Notes: generated from the sequence alone by a model not told the origin. A stretch of 55,534 nt of DNA from Candidatus Saccharimonadota bacterium (GCA_017510835.1 JAFWLZ010000002.1:1-55534); one strand, 5' to 3'; counted from the stretch's first letter, positions 9,147-18,895 are shown. A program made the numbers and translations.

Positions 9147-9860
9147 ATGAGAGTAAACGCCAAATCCATAGAGAATACAGAACCACTCGCCGCCGCCAAA
9201 ATCGGAGCCATCGCTAGCTTCCGCAATTTTTGCTACCGCTTCGTAAAACGCAGCTTCGACATTGTGTTTGCGCTGGTTGGATGCGTTGGTGTGATTGCTT
9301 TGATTCCGTTTGTGAAAATCGGCAACATGGTTACTGGTGATTTTGCGCCGATTTTTTACCGTACTATTCGCGTCGGTAGGGGGGGCAGGAAGTTTAAATT
9401 CCTCAAATTCCGTTCTATGGTCGTGACCAAGGACGGTAAATCCGCCGAGGCTTTACTGGAGCAGACGCTTAATTCTGATCCGAAACTCCGTGAACAGTGG
9501 GAAAAATATCGCAAACTAGATAACGATCCGCGCATAACGAAGATGGGCGCATTTTTACGCAATACTAGCCTCGACGAATTTCCGCAATTTTGGAATGTGC
9601 TAAAAGGTGACATGAGTCTAATCGGCCCACGCCCGCTCATGGAAGGCGAACTCGATGAACATGACGGCGACCACGATCGTTATGAAGCTGTCCGTCCAGG
9701 CATTACCGGTTGGTGGGCTGCAAACGGTCGCAGTAAACTTAGCTACGACAAGCGTCTAGGGCTTGAGTATTGGTATGCCGAGCATGCCAGTATTGCTGTA
9801 GATCTAAAGATTATTGCTCGAACGATTCGGACCGTCATTATTCGAGAGGGGAGTAAGTAA
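9147..9860 (+). CDS. Undecaprenyl-phosphate sugar phosphotransferase (initiating enzyme)
   Basis: The protein has 237 residues from ATG 9147 (AAAGG nine bases upstream; a TTG further upstream falls in the terminator T run). It is the short, single-domain form of the bacterial sugar transferase family (PglC/WcaJ C-terminal type). One hydrophobic segment lies at about residues 30-55, followed by KFRSM, a DPRITKMG stretch, the catalytic LDEFPQFWNVLKGDMS motif with the Asp-Glu pair, and IGPRPL. Such enzymes move a phosphosugar from a nucleotide sugar to undecaprenyl phosphate at the inner membrane face and start repeat-unit synthesis. It is the first gene of the operon, consistent with that role. 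The sugar cannot be read from the sequence. Confidence 0.93.
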   Translation: MRVNAKSIENTEPLAAAKIGAIASFRNFCYRFVKRSFDIVFALVGCVGVIALIPFVKIGNMVTGDFAPIFYRTIRVGRGGRKFKFLKFRSMVVTKDGKSAEALLEQTLNSDPKLREQWEKYRKLDNDPRITKMGAFLRNTSLDEFPQFWNVLKGDMSLIGPRPLMEGELDEHDGDHDRYEAVRPGITGWWAANGRSKLSYDKRLGLEYWYAEHASIAVDLKIIARTIRTVIIREGSK

Positions 9861-9861
9861 T

Positions 9862-10704
9862 ATGACGGGTGAGAAATATTCGAAGTATTCGGCGTTGATG
9901 TCGGTGTATAAAAACGAAAAACCAGAATGTTTGTTGGCGAGCATAGCTAGCGTTCTGTATCAGACGGTGCTATGCGATGAATTTATTCTTGTCGAAGACG
10001 GACCATTAACTAACGAACTTTACGACGTAATTAATAAATGCGACGAAGCTTACCCTGGAATTATAAAAGAAGTAAAACTAGATTATAATCTTGGTCTCGG
10101 CCTAGCATTAAACGCGGGCATTAATCATTGTAAAAATGAATTAATTGCGCGTTTTGATTCTGACGATATTTCAGCAAAAGACCGCTGCGAGAAGCAACTT
10201 GCAGAATTCATGAAAGATCTAGAATTAGATATTATCGGGACGAATCATATTGAATTTGTTGATGATATTACTAATAAAGAATCGTTTCTATACAAGAAGC
10301 TTCCGGAATCTGACGAAGAAATTAAAAAGTATACCAAGAAGCGCAATCCATTTTCACATAGCGCAGTGATGTATAGGAAGTCTGCCGTTATAAAGGCCGG
10401 CAATTATCGCGATTATCGTTATGTTGAAGACTATGATCTATGGGTGCGTATGATTAAAACTGGCGCAAAATGCAAAAACATCAATGAGTATTTGAGTTAC
10501 GTAAAAGTTAGCAAAGATTTGTACAAGCGCCGCGGCGGCATTAAGTATATGCGTTCCATCCAATCGTTCAAAAAGGAATTATTGAAAACCGGCTACTTCT
10601 CGCGTAAGGAATATTATATTAGTGTAGTTCCGCACAGCGCCGTCTGCTTAATGCCGAGCCATCTACGTAAAATAGTATATGCAAAAATGCTGAGGGGGCA
10701 GTAA
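9862..10704 (+). CDS. Family 2 glycosyltransferase
   Basis: The protein has 280 residues from ATG 9862, with GGGGAG eight bases upstream and only one base after the previous stop codon. The GT-A fold signature is present: a strand-turn start (YSALMSVYKNEKPE), FILVEDGP, LGLGLALNAGI and the metal-binding FDSDD. A downstream EDYDLWVRM motif is typical of GT2 enzymes in polysaccharide loci. It would add a sugar from a nucleotide donor to the lipid-linked repeat unit on the cytoplasmic side. Its stop codon overlaps the next start by one base (TAATG), so translation is probably coupled. Confidence 0.9.
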   Translation: MTGEKYSKYSALMSVYKNEKPECLLASIASVLYQTVLCDEFILVEDGPLTNELYDVINKCDEAYPGIIKEVKLDYNLGLGLALNAGINHCKNELIARFDSDDISAKDRCEKQLAEFMKDLELDIIGTNHIEFVDDITNKESFLYKKLPESDEEIKKYTKKRNPFSHSAVMYRKSAVIKAGNYRDYRYVEDYDLWVRMIKTGAKCKNINEYLSYVKVSKDLYKRRGGIKYMRSIQSFKKELLKTGYFSRKEYYISVVPHSAVCLMPSHLRKIVYAKMLRGQ

Positions 10705-11795
10705 TGAAAAAAGTAGAACTAATTACATTACAAGACGTCCCAAATTACGGATCGGTTCTTCAGGCATATGCCACCCAAAAAACTTTCGAAAAGCTCGGCT
10801 ATGAATGTGAAATAATAAAATATACTCCAGAGAGAATGACTAAGCTTGGCATGCTTAAAAATATTAAGCACAAAAGTGAAAAATTCGGAAAATCATTGCT
10901 ATGGAGAACCGCGGCAAGAATCATTATTTTTCCATCATATATTAAGCGCTTCAGGACGTTTAAGAAATTCAGGAAAAAGTACCTAAATGAAACCAGTAAA
11001 ACATATCGCACAAATGAAGAAATAAAAGCGGCCAATCTAAAGGCGGATATTTATTGTACTGGTAGCGATCAAGTATGGAATAGTGGCTGGAATGATGGCA
11101 TCGACAAGGCTATGTTCCTAGATTTTGCTCCTAAAAACGCAAAATGTATTACTTATGCAGCATCATTTGGAAAGAATAAACTTGATAAAAACGAAATTAA
11201 GCAAACGAAGAAGCTCCTAGAAAAATACGAATCAATTTCTGTGCGCGAATCATCGGCAGTGGATATTTTGAAAGAGTTAGGTATTAAGAGTACTAACGTA
11301 GTAGATCCTACGCTTCTTTTGAGTGGTGATGAGTGGCGAGAATTGTCGTCAAATAAGTTCAAAAATGAAAAATACATTCTTGTATACAACCTCAATAGGA
11401 ACAATAAGATCGATGAATATGCGCAAAAGGTCGCAAAGAAAAATGGCCTGAAAGTAAAATACATAAGCTATCAATTACATGAAAAATATAAAAAGGGCAA
11501 AGTGTACTGTAGTCCAAGTATCGAAGATTTTATTGCGCTCATAGATAATGCGAAATTAGTCATATCCGACTCATTTCACGCTACCGCATTCTCTGTAAAT
11601 CTAAATACAGACTTTGCGATTGTATTACCGGATAAATATAGTACGAGATTAAGTAGTTTTCTCAGTTGCCTTAGTTTGAAAGAAAGAATTGCGGATAATA
11701 ATGACGAATTAGCTCAAATAAACTATCAGCTAGTGAATACGAAGTTATTGGCAATGAGAAACAAATCAATCGGCTGGATAAAAGAGAAAGCGTAA
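10704..11795 (+). CDS. Polysaccharide pyruvyl transferase family protein
   Basis: The protein has 363 residues and its ATG overlaps the preceding stop. It opens with VELITLQDVPNYGSVLQAYA, as in the WcaK/CsaB-like family, and contains the family markers TGSDQVWN, ITYAASFG, SVRESSAVDIL, DPTLLL and SDSFHATAFS. Members transfer pyruvate from phosphoenolpyruvate to sugars as a ketal, giving the polymer negative charge. The context predicts decoration of the repeat unit. Some members of this broad family have other or unknown acceptors, so the exact product is uncertain. Base use is A/T-rich, like the rest of the operon. Confidence 0.85.
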   Translation: MKKVELITLQDVPNYGSVLQAYATQKTFEKLGYECEIIKYTPERMTKLGMLKNIKHKSEKFGKSLLWRTAARIIIFPSYIKRFRTFKKFRKKYLNETSKTYRTNEEIKAANLKADIYCTGSDQVWNSGWNDGIDKAMFLDFAPKNAKCITYAASFGKNKLDKNEIKQTKKLLEKYESISVRESSAVDILKELGIKSTNVVDPTLLLSGDEWRELSSNKFKNEKYILVYNLNRNNKIDEYAQKVAKKNGLKVKYISYQLHEKYKKGKVYCSPSIEDFIALIDNAKLVISDSFHATAFSVNLNTDFAIVLPDKYSTRLSSFLSCLSLKERIADNNDELAQINYQLVNTKLLAMRNKSIGWIKEKA

Positions 11796-11811
11796 TTCTA
11801 GAAAGGATGAT

Positions 11812-13566
11812 ATGTATACGGAAGTAAAAAGTTATCAGTATGTAATAGCGCTATTGAAAGAATATGGCATTACGGACTGCGTCTTATCTGCGGGCTCAAG
11901 AAATGTCCCATTTGTTCACAGTGTTGAGGAGGATCCATTTTTCAACTGTTATTCAGTAGTTGATGAAAGAAGCGCTGGATATTTTGCGCTAGGGCTAGCT
12001 CAGGAAAAAAATAAGCCAGTAGTATTGTCATGTACTTCGTCTACAGCAACGTGCAATTATTGGCCGCCAGTTGCAGAAGCGTTTTATCAAGATGTACCGC
12101 TCGTTATCTTAACTAGTGATAGGGATCAAAGAATGGTTGGGCAATGGGAAGATCAATTGATTGACCAAGTTGGCATGTATGACAGACATGTAAGAAAGTC
12201 GGTTAACTTACCGATAATAAATGATAAAAATGACGAGGTCTATTGTCAGAGGCTAATAAATGAGGCATTGCTCGAATTAAACCATAATGGGAAAAAAGGA
12301 CCAGTTCATATAAATATTCCTACTAATACTTATAATAGATCGTTTATAGTAAAAAAATTGCCTGAAACACGAGTAATTAATAGAATTAAACTGAACGACA
12401 TAAAATTCGAGGAAAAGAAAAAACAAATTGAAAAGTATAAGAAGATTCTAGTTGTATGTGGTCAGCAATATTGTGTAACAGACGAATTAAAAGAAGGAAT
12501 AAGAAAATTTTTCGAAATCTATAATAGTGTCATCGTAGGCGATTATACATCTAATATAAATATTCCCGAAATGATAAATACTACGGTATGTATGGATTCG
12601 AACTGTGTGTCTGAAAAAGTATTAAATAAACTAATGCCTGATCTCGTGATTTCGCTTGGCGGTCAAGTATTTTCGTCCATTAAGGAACAACTCAAAAATA
12701 ATAGCGGAAAGTTCGAGCATTGGGCGATAGAGCCAGATGGACGAGTCGTAGATATGTATAAGTCTCTGACGACAATTTTTGAATGTACCCCCTTAGAGTT
12801 TTTTGAAAACATAACATCAAATCAGACTAATGCAAATAATAAGAAGTATTATGGTGAATTTAAAAAATATCATGATTCAATAAAACTGCCATCCTTTGAT
12901 TTTTCCCATGCATATGCGATAGGACGTTTAGTGACAAATATTCCAGAGAAATCATTGTTGCACCTAAGTATTAATGACAGCATTCGTATTGCTAATTTCT
13001 TTTTAATCCCAGAATCGACTGAGGTATATGCGAATATAGGTACTCACGGCATAGATGGCTGCTTGTCGTCATTCATTGGTCAATCGGTCGCTAATCCGAA
13101 AAAGGAGAGTTTCTTGATTATTGGTGACTTAGCATTCTTTTATGATATGAATGCTCTGCGAATTAATTCGCTTTGCAACAATACCCACATTCTCTTAATA
13201 AACAATCACGGCGGTTCTGAATTTTATTATAATAAAATTCAACAGAACAATGACAAGCACACAACTGCAAGACATAACAATATCGCAGAGGGATGGGTTA
13301 AAGACTGCGGGATAGATTATCTAAGTGCGCATGATAAAAAATCGTTCGACAAAAATCTCGGTGCTTTCATTAATAGCGAAAAACCAGTAGTGTTTGAAGT
13401 ATTTACTGAGATGAGTAAGGATGCTGGTGTTATTCACTCATTCTATAAAGAATCCCGGCCGAAAGATATCAAATCCGAAATCAAAAGAAGGACTAAGGAT
13501 CTAGTTAAGGAAAAAATTGGTCAGGAAAAAATCCAGAGAATACTAATGAATGTGAAGAAGAAATAA
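11812..13566 (+). CDS. MenD-like thiamine-diphosphate enzyme within the exopolysaccharide operon
   Basis: The protein has 584 residues, starting at ATG 11812 after AAAGGATG. The N-terminal half has GSR (28-30), VVDERSAGYFALGLA with the conserved catalytic Glu 52, TSSTA in place of the usual TSGTA, ILTSDRD and DQVGMYDRHVR. The C-terminal half carries the ThDP-binding motif from GDLAFF to INNHGG. These are hallmarks of MenD, which joins 2-oxoglutarate to isochorismate in menaquinone synthesis, and residues I recall as isochorismate-binding (Ser-Arg pair, second Arg, Gln) are retained. No other menaquinone gene is visible, and the gene is embedded between a pyruvyl transferase and a glycosyltransferase. 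It may make or attach an acidic or acyloin-type decoration; that role is inference. Confidence 0.82.
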   Translation: MYTEVKSYQYVIALLKEYGITDCVLSAGSRNVPFVHSVEEDPFFNCYSVVDERSAGYFALGLAQEKNKPVVLSCTSSTATCNYWPPVAEAFYQDVPLVILTSDRDQRMVGQWEDQLIDQVGMYDRHVRKSVNLPIINDKNDEVYCQRLINEALLELNHNGKKGPVHINIPTNTYNRSFIVKKLPETRVINRIKLNDIKFEEKKKQIEKYKKILVVCGQQYCVTDELKEGIRKFFEIYNSVIVGDYTSNINIPEMINTTVCMDSNCVSEKVLNKLMPDLVISLGGQVFSSIKEQLKNNSGKFEHWAIEPDGRVVDMYKSLTTIFECTPLEFFENITSNQTNANNKKYYGEFKKYHDSIKLPSFDFSHAYAIGRLVTNIPEKSLLHLSINDSIRIANFFLIPESTEVYANIGTHGIDGCLSSFIGQSVANPKKESFLIIGDLAFFYDMNALRINSLCNNTHILLINNHGGSEFYYNKIQQNNDKHTTARHNNIAEGWVKDCGIDYLSAHDKKSFDKNLGAFINSEKPVVFEVFTEMSKDAGVIHSFYKESRPKDIKSEIKRRTKDLVKEKIGQEKIQRILMNVKKK

Positions 13567-14660
13567 TGGCAGCCGTACGTGTATTACAAGTAGTATCTGA
13601 ATTAAACCAAGGCGGTATTGAGAATTTTTTGATGAATATCTACAGAAATATTGATAGAGAAAAAGTACAGTTCGATTTTATTGTTCATCATATGCGCAGA
13701 GGCTGTTTCGAGGATGAGATTGAAAAAATGGGTGGCAAAGTTTATCATTTTTCGCTGCTTGATGATAAAAACATCATGAAATATATCAAAAACTTAAAGT
13801 GTTTTTTTAGGAAACATAAGGATTATTCGATATTGCACGGCCACTTGGCTAGTATAGGATTCTTGTATTTATCAATTGCAAAGAAAGAAGGGATAAAATG
13901 TCGAATTGCACATAGCCACGGTACAGCCACGCCGAAATCTATAAAAGGTAGAATTAAATCCATTCTTTTCAAAGGGTTTAAAAAGAATGCAAACATATTA
14001 TTCGCTTGTTCCGATGAAGCTGGAAAATTTTTGTTTGGCGATAGCAACTATACTGTTGTTCCAAATGCAATTGATTTTAATCGTTTTAGTTACGACGAGA
14101 AAAAAAGGCTGACAATAAGAAAACAGAACAACATAAAGAATGAGATGGTAGTTGGCCACGTTGGCAGGTTTACTATCGAAAAAAACCATGAATTTATTAT
14201 TGAGATACTAAAGAATATGTCGAATAAAGAGCCCAATATAAAATTTCTTCTAATTGGAGATGGTTCGCAAAAGAAAAGAATAATGCAAAAAGCATTAGAA
14301 GAAGGCGTAGACGATAAAATAATATTCGCGGGAAATCGACTTAATGTAGAGGATTACTATTCGGCTATGGATGTATTTATTCTCCCATCCCTCTTTGAAG
14401 GTTTTCCGGTTGCATGCGTCGAGGCGCAAGCGAACGGCTTAAAATCTTTCTTTTCTAGTAACATATCTAAAGAAGTTAAAATTACCAACTTAGCGAGTTT
14501 TATAGATGGGTTTGATGCTGAAATATGGTCCAAGAAGATACTATCTATCGATCGAAATTATGACAGAAAAAGAGGATCAATAAATAAAAAGTATGATATC
14601 TGCGAGCTAGCTAAGAACATGGAAGAATATTATATTCGTAACGATAAAGGCAGGCTATGA
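13566..14660 (+). CDS. Family 4 glycosyltransferase
   Basis: The protein has 364 residues and its start overlaps the previous stop by one base. It has the GT-B layout. The N-terminal domain begins VRVLQVVSELNQGGIENF and includes HGHLAS and AHSHG. The C-terminal domain has VGHVGRF, EKNHEF, LLIGDG and the nucleotide-sugar binding region PSLFEGFPVACVEAQANG, which includes the E-x7-E motif of GT4 enzymes. It adds a sugar to the lipid-linked intermediate at the cytoplasmic membrane face. It overlaps the next gene by four bases (ATGA). Confidence 0.92.
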   Translation: MAAVRVLQVVSELNQGGIENFLMNIYRNIDREKVQFDFIVHHMRRGCFEDEIEKMGGKVYHFSLLDDKNIMKYIKNLKCFFRKHKDYSILHGHLASIGFLYLSIAKKEGIKCRIAHSHGTATPKSIKGRIKSILFKGFKKNANILFACSDEAGKFLFGDSNYTVVPNAIDFNRFSYDEKKRLTIRKQNNIKNEMVVGHVGRFTIEKNHEFIIEILKNMSNKEPNIKFLLIGDGSQKKRIMQKALEEGVDDKIIFAGNRLNVEDYYSAMDVFILPSLFEGFPVACVEAQANGLKSFFSSNISKEVKITNLASFIDGFDAEIWSKKILSIDRNYDRKRGSINKKYDICELAKNMEEYYIRNDKGRL

Positions 14661-15838
14661 GCAACAAGAAAGATAGCGGTATTTTTGATAGAAAAGGGTC
14701 GATCGTATTAATCCTTTCTCTTTTTGAACCTACTATCTTCTATAAAATACCAGTCATCCACGCTGCGTATCTAGTGTTACTAATTATATCTTTTGCATTT
14801 ATTATTATGCATCATATAAAGCATAGAATTAGGCTCTCCAAGCTTACGATGGCTGTCATTATTTATAGGCTCACGCTTTTGATGCCTACAATTTGCTATT
14901 CCGGAGACTACTTAACATGGGGTTACTTGTCGATAACTACGGTACTACTATCAATGATTGTTGGCATTGGGGTAAAAAATAGTAAAAATGCATTTTTGAA
15001 CAAACTGCTGACAGTAATATGCTTGCTGCTGCTAATGAACTTGATTCTAGAAGTCATGCATCCAAATGGATTGCTTGGATATAGCGGTTTGAATTTCTTA
15101 GGGATAAGAACAAGGATTACCGATTATGCATTTCCGGCTATAACTATATCGGCTTTTATGCTTATCAATAATAAGAAGAGAAAGATCTATTATGGAACCC
15201 TCATATTATCATTTGTGAGTATTATTATTAACTCGGTAAGCACAGCTTATGTGGGAATAGCGATTATGATAATAACTTATATATTAGCGACAAGGAGGAT
15301 TCTAGGAATTAAAAAAATAGGAACAGCTCTGTTTATTATAAGCATCATAATATCTTCTCTCATTGTCTCGTTTAGAATTGGCGATTTCTTCTCTTCGTCG
15401 ATAACTAGTCTGTTCGGAAAAACATCTTCTTTTAGCGGAAGAACCGAGTTATGGGATTCCGCTATAAAAATAGTTAAAGAACGGCCTTTAATAGGCTATG
15501 GTATTAATAATAATGGGAACTTCGTTCCAGCTATCGTCTATAAAGGGCGAGGAGATGTAGTAGCTTTGCGACAAGCTCATAATCAAACAATTCAGTTATT
15601 CCACGATGGGGGAATAATGGCCTTTTTGGCATTCTACTATCTAATGTATATATGTTATAAAGGTTGCGATAAGGCGAAAAGGAACAAGAATAGTATTCTC
15701 CTAGCGTCGTCACTATTTGCTCTTAACATAATGATGATAACCGAAATATACTCCTACTATGTTGCTCCATATATAATAATGTTCTTATGTTTCTATGCCG
15801 ATTATCTATTACCTAAACAGAAGGAGCCTAATATATGA
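14657..15838 (+). CDS. Wzy-type O-antigen/exopolysaccharide polymerase
   Basis: The protein has 393 residues with about ten hydrophobic segments. A large non-membrane loop near residues 250-310 contains the O-antigen ligase/polymerase family signature: SGRTELWDSAIKIV, PLIGYG and AHNQTIQLFHDGG. Polymerases of this type join undecaprenyl-linked repeat units on the outer face of the membrane. With the flippase two genes downstream it defines a Wzx/Wzy-dependent pathway. A ligase role is possible in principle, but the operon has no other polymerase candidate. It overlaps both neighbours by four bases. Confidence 0.88.
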   Translation: MSNKKDSGIFDRKGSIVLILSLFEPTIFYKIPVIHAAYLVLLIISFAFIIMHHIKHRIRLSKLTMAVIIYRLTLLMPTICYSGDYLTWGYLSITTVLLSMIVGIGVKNSKNAFLNKLLTVICLLLLMNLILEVMHPNGLLGYSGLNFLGIRTRITDYAFPAITISAFMLINNKKRKIYYGTLILSFVSIIINSVSTAYVGIAIMIITYILATRRILGIKKIGTALFIISIIISSLIVSFRIGDFFSSSITSLFGKTSSFSGRTELWDSAIKIVKERPLIGYGINNNGNFVPAIVYKGRGDVVALRQAHNQTIQLFHDGGIMAFLAFYYLMYICYKGCDKAKRNKNSILLASSLFALNIMMITEIYSYYVAPYIIMFLCFYADYLLPKQKEPNI

Positions 15839-16881
15839 GCCGGGTAGTATTATCGGTCATCGTTCCTGCGTATAATGCCGAAAAGAGCATAAGAAAATGC
15901 ATATCGTCTATCTGCGATGATAATCATACGGGTGAGGTAGAAATAATAGTCATAAACGATGGTTCGAAAGATCTTACGGCGAATATCGTTGAAACGATGG
16001 CGCAAAAGGACTCTAGGATACGCCTTATCAATACAGGCAATAAGGGTGTTAGCGGCGCTAGAAACCGTGGGATAAAAGAGTCAAGAGGGAAGTATGTGAC
16101 TTTTATCGATTCGGACGACTACTTCGCAGAAGGTGCCATTAGGAAAGTATTATCCTGCATTAAACAGGGTGACAATCTCGACTACATAAAATACAATTAT
16201 TACAGAGTAGCCGTTGATGGAACTCGATCAAAAATGACTTTTCCGGCAGAAATAAAAAAAGGAAAAACAATAGGAGAAAATGACTTCAAGCCGATGGCGG
16301 CTAAAACGATAGCTAAGAGCTACCTGTTAAATACCGTATGGGGCGAAGTAATAAAACGAGATCGAATAAAGAACGCATTTAATGAAAATATAATATATGG
16401 CGAAGATTTGCTCTTCAACATATCTGTGTTTGAAAATATAAAAAAGGCTCTTTTTCTAGACGAACATATATATTGTTATGCAACTAATGATGAAGGCGTA
16501 AGTAGGGATATTTGTCCGACCGTATCAAAGACAAAAATAGATAATATAAATGAGGTCTATAAAATCGTTATTCCGTTCGTGAAAGCGAATTGCGAAAAAA
16601 GATACAGCACGCTTATTCTTGCGAGATTCCTGGTAGAGCTTAGTAACAATATTATTAAACTATTCATATACGGCAAAAATGAAGAACGATTAAACATGGA
16701 AAACAGTTCATTTCCTATACTAGAGGAAGAAAGTTATGACTGGAAGGCGATAGTAGAGGCTATACGATCGAGAATAGATAAACATAATGCGTCGCTCGTC
16801 CTCAAAAAAAGATATAGAAAGCTATTCTTTATCTCCAAGATAATATACGGCCCAATTTATAGAAGGAAGAGATTGCAATGA
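15835..16881 (+). CDS. Family 2 glycosyltransferase
   Basis: The protein has 348 residues and shows the classic GT-A start LSVIVPAYNAEKSIRKC, VINDGSKD, NKGVSGARNRGI and the metal site FIDSDDYF. The WGEVIKRD and GEDLLFN motifs in the second third are common in GT2 enzymes of capsule loci. The C-terminal third is basic, with KKRYRKLFF, and may associate with the membrane. It shares four-base ATGA overlaps with the polymerase before it and the flippase after it. Confidence 0.92.
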   Translation: MSRVVLSVIVPAYNAEKSIRKCISSICDDNHTGEVEIIVINDGSKDLTANIVETMAQKDSRIRLINTGNKGVSGARNRGIKESRGKYVTFIDSDDYFAEGAIRKVLSCIKQGDNLDYIKYNYYRVAVDGTRSKMTFPAEIKKGKTIGENDFKPMAAKTIAKSYLLNTVWGEVIKRDRIKNAFNENIIYGEDLLFNISVFENIKKALFLDEHIYCYATNDEGVSRDICPTVSKTKIDNINEVYKIVIPFVKANCEKRYSTLILARFLVELSNNIIKLFIYGKNEERLNMENSSFPILEEESYDWKAIVEAIRSRIDKHNASLVLKKRYRKLFFISKIIYGPIYRRKRLQ

Positions 16882-18395
16882 CGAGGACGAAGAATAGCAT
16901 CAAAAACCTGTATATTAGTCTATTGTCGCAAGGCGTAGGCTTTTTGATGAGTTTTTTGGCAAGATTCTTTTTCGTAAGAACACTAGGCGATGAATGTCTA
17001 GGACTTAATGGACTCCTTACTAATGTAGTCGCCGTACTATCGCTAGCCGAGCTTGGAGTAGGAGAAGCGATTATATATAGTCTTTATAAGCCATTAGCGG
17101 TTGGGGATACGAAGAAAGTTGCCGCCATAATGAGACTATTTAAAAAAATATATACCGTAATAAGTATCGCAATAGCTGTACTTGGAGTTGCGATTATGCC
17201 GGTAATTCCGCATTTAGCGAACAACTATAGTGGTGTGTATAATATTTATTATTTATACCTCCTTTTTCTGTTGAATACAGTTGTTTCATATCTAATGTCC
17301 TATAAACGAAATCTAATAATTGCTGATCAGAAACGATATATAGCGACAGTGTATCGTTATCTATTCTATTCGGCTATGTGCGTTGTTCAGAGTATTATTT
17401 TGATTTTGACAAAAAATTATAGTTTATTCCTTGTATTACAGGTAATCTTTACGGTATTAGAAAACTATATGCTCTCTAAGAAAGCGGATAAACTATACCC
17501 GTTCCTAAAAGAAAAAAACAGTTTTTCGCTCAAGGAAGAAACGAGAAAAGAGATCTCTAGTAATACAAAAGCTATGCTAATGCATAAAATTGGCGGAGTA
17601 GTTGTTAATTCGACGGATAATATCGTCATATCAAGTTTTGTGAGCTTAGTAGCTGTTGGTCTATATTCTAATTACCTTCTTATCATTAATGGCGTTCATA
17701 CTATTCTATCGCAAATATTTACTTCGATGATGGCCAGCGTAGGGAATTTATGCGCAATCGAGTCGATAGAAGAGCAAAAGAAAATATTTAAGAGTATCTT
17801 TCTCGTTAATTTTTGGGTTTATTCTCTATTTTCGATTTGTTTTCTTTTTCTCGTTAATCCTCTCATAAAGATATGGCTCGGAGAGAGCTTTTTGTTTAGT
17901 GACGGTGTTGTTATGATTTTGTTTCTCAATATGTACGTTACGGGAATAAGAAAAAGCGCCCTTACCTTCAGGGAAGCAAAAGGGCTATTCGTGAAGGATA
18001 AATGGAAGGCGATTATTGAATCGATGATGAATATTATTTTATCAATTATACTCGCGCAAGTGTATGGCGTCTTCGGTGTATTCCTCGGGACATTATTGAG
18101 TTCACTGTTTGTATGCGTTTGGGTTGAGCCATATATACTTTATAAATATGGTTTTAAGGAGAAAGTATCAAAGTATTTCAAGACACTAATTAGCTATTCA
18201 GTATTAATGGGTTTAATATGTATGTTGCTATCCGGACTGTTTATGATAAGGCTTAATAACCTATTAGTCGACGCAATTATAAGGCTATCCATTTGCTTAA
18301 TTGTGCCAAATGCTATCTATTATCTGTGTTTTAGAAGGACAAAAGAATTTTGCTATATTGCCACTAAGCTTCTAAAAAGAAAAAGGAAGTCATAA
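16878..18395 (+). CDS. Wzx-type polysaccharide flippase
   Basis: The protein has 505 residues and about 12-14 predicted membrane helices. It begins TRTKNSIKNLYISLLSQGVG and has FFVRTLGDECLGLNGL, a start common to oligosaccharide flippases of the MOP superfamily in Gram-positive capsule loci. It would move the undecaprenyl-linked repeat unit to the outer membrane leaflet for the polymerase. It is the last gene of the operon. Degraded gene fragments follow directly, so the operon ends at a recombination-prone boundary. No clear terminator is visible after the stop. Confidence 0.9.
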   Translation: MTRTKNSIKNLYISLLSQGVGFLMSFLARFFFVRTLGDECLGLNGLLTNVVAVLSLAELGVGEAIIYSLYKPLAVGDTKKVAAIMRLFKKIYTVISIAIAVLGVAIMPVIPHLANNYSGVYNIYYLYLLFLLNTVVSYLMSYKRNLIIADQKRYIATVYRYLFYSAMCVVQSIILILTKNYSLFLVLQVIFTVLENYMLSKKADKLYPFLKEKNSFSLKEETRKEISSNTKAMLMHKIGGVVVNSTDNIVISSFVSLVAVGLYSNYLLIINGVHTILSQIFTSMMASVGNLCAIESIEEQKKIFKSIFLVNFWVYSLFSICFLFLVNPLIKIWLGESFLFSDGVVMILFLNMYVTGIRKSALTFREAKGLFVKDKWKAIIESMMNIILSIILAQVYGVFGVFLGTLLSSLFVCVWVEPYILYKYGFKEKVSKYFKTLISYSVLMGLICMLLSGLFMIRLNNLLVDAIIRLSICLIVPNAIYYLCFRRTKEFCYIATKLLKRKRKS

Positions 18396-18425
18396 AAGCA
18401 AACTATTTATGGCGAACTGCAAATA

Positions 18426-18895
18426 CTACAGCGTCCAGTCCTGTCCGCCAATCCCTAGAAACTTTTTGTCGCGAAAACCGATGCAGATTCCGTGCTCTTC
18501 GTCGCATTCGCAATCGCCGTAAAACGAAATCTCCGGATAGACAAATTCGTGCCCAAACTCATCCGGCTTGGATTTCTAAATCTTAGTCACATTGGTCGCG
18601 ATGCGGCGAATATCGACCTCGTCCTCCACATCCTTCGGCCCAATCTCCTTGTCGCACACCACATTGAATATTTATCGTTGCAATAGTTTACAATTTCTTG
18701 CCGATAATCCTCAATCTTCACATTCTCTAAGAACCAGTTCAATACTTCCAATTCCTTCTCATTCAAATCATATTCTACGTTCTTGTAACGATCGCCCTCG
18801 TACTTACCATCGCCGGTGCAGAAAACATCCATATATTTTTCTTCACCAAAATAATTAACTTTGACTTGGTCGTAATTTTTAAAGCTCGTAATCAT
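18426..18895 (-). pseudogene. Decayed DUF6985-like gene
   Basis: The frame from ATG 18895 reads sensibly for about 79 residues (KNYDQVKVNYFGEEKYMDVF, then NEKELEVLNWFLENV), then shifts frame near 18650. It continues in another frame as DKEIGPKDVEDEVDIRRIAT, meets an in-frame TAG, and reads on as FVYPEISFYGDCECDEEHGI and FLGIGGQDWTL before TAG at 18426-18428. The EHGICIGF and GQDWTL ending resembles DUF6985-type proteins, small cytosolic proteins often found in toxin-immunity and surface loci. One frameshift and one stop make a working product unlikely. Confidence 0.7.
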
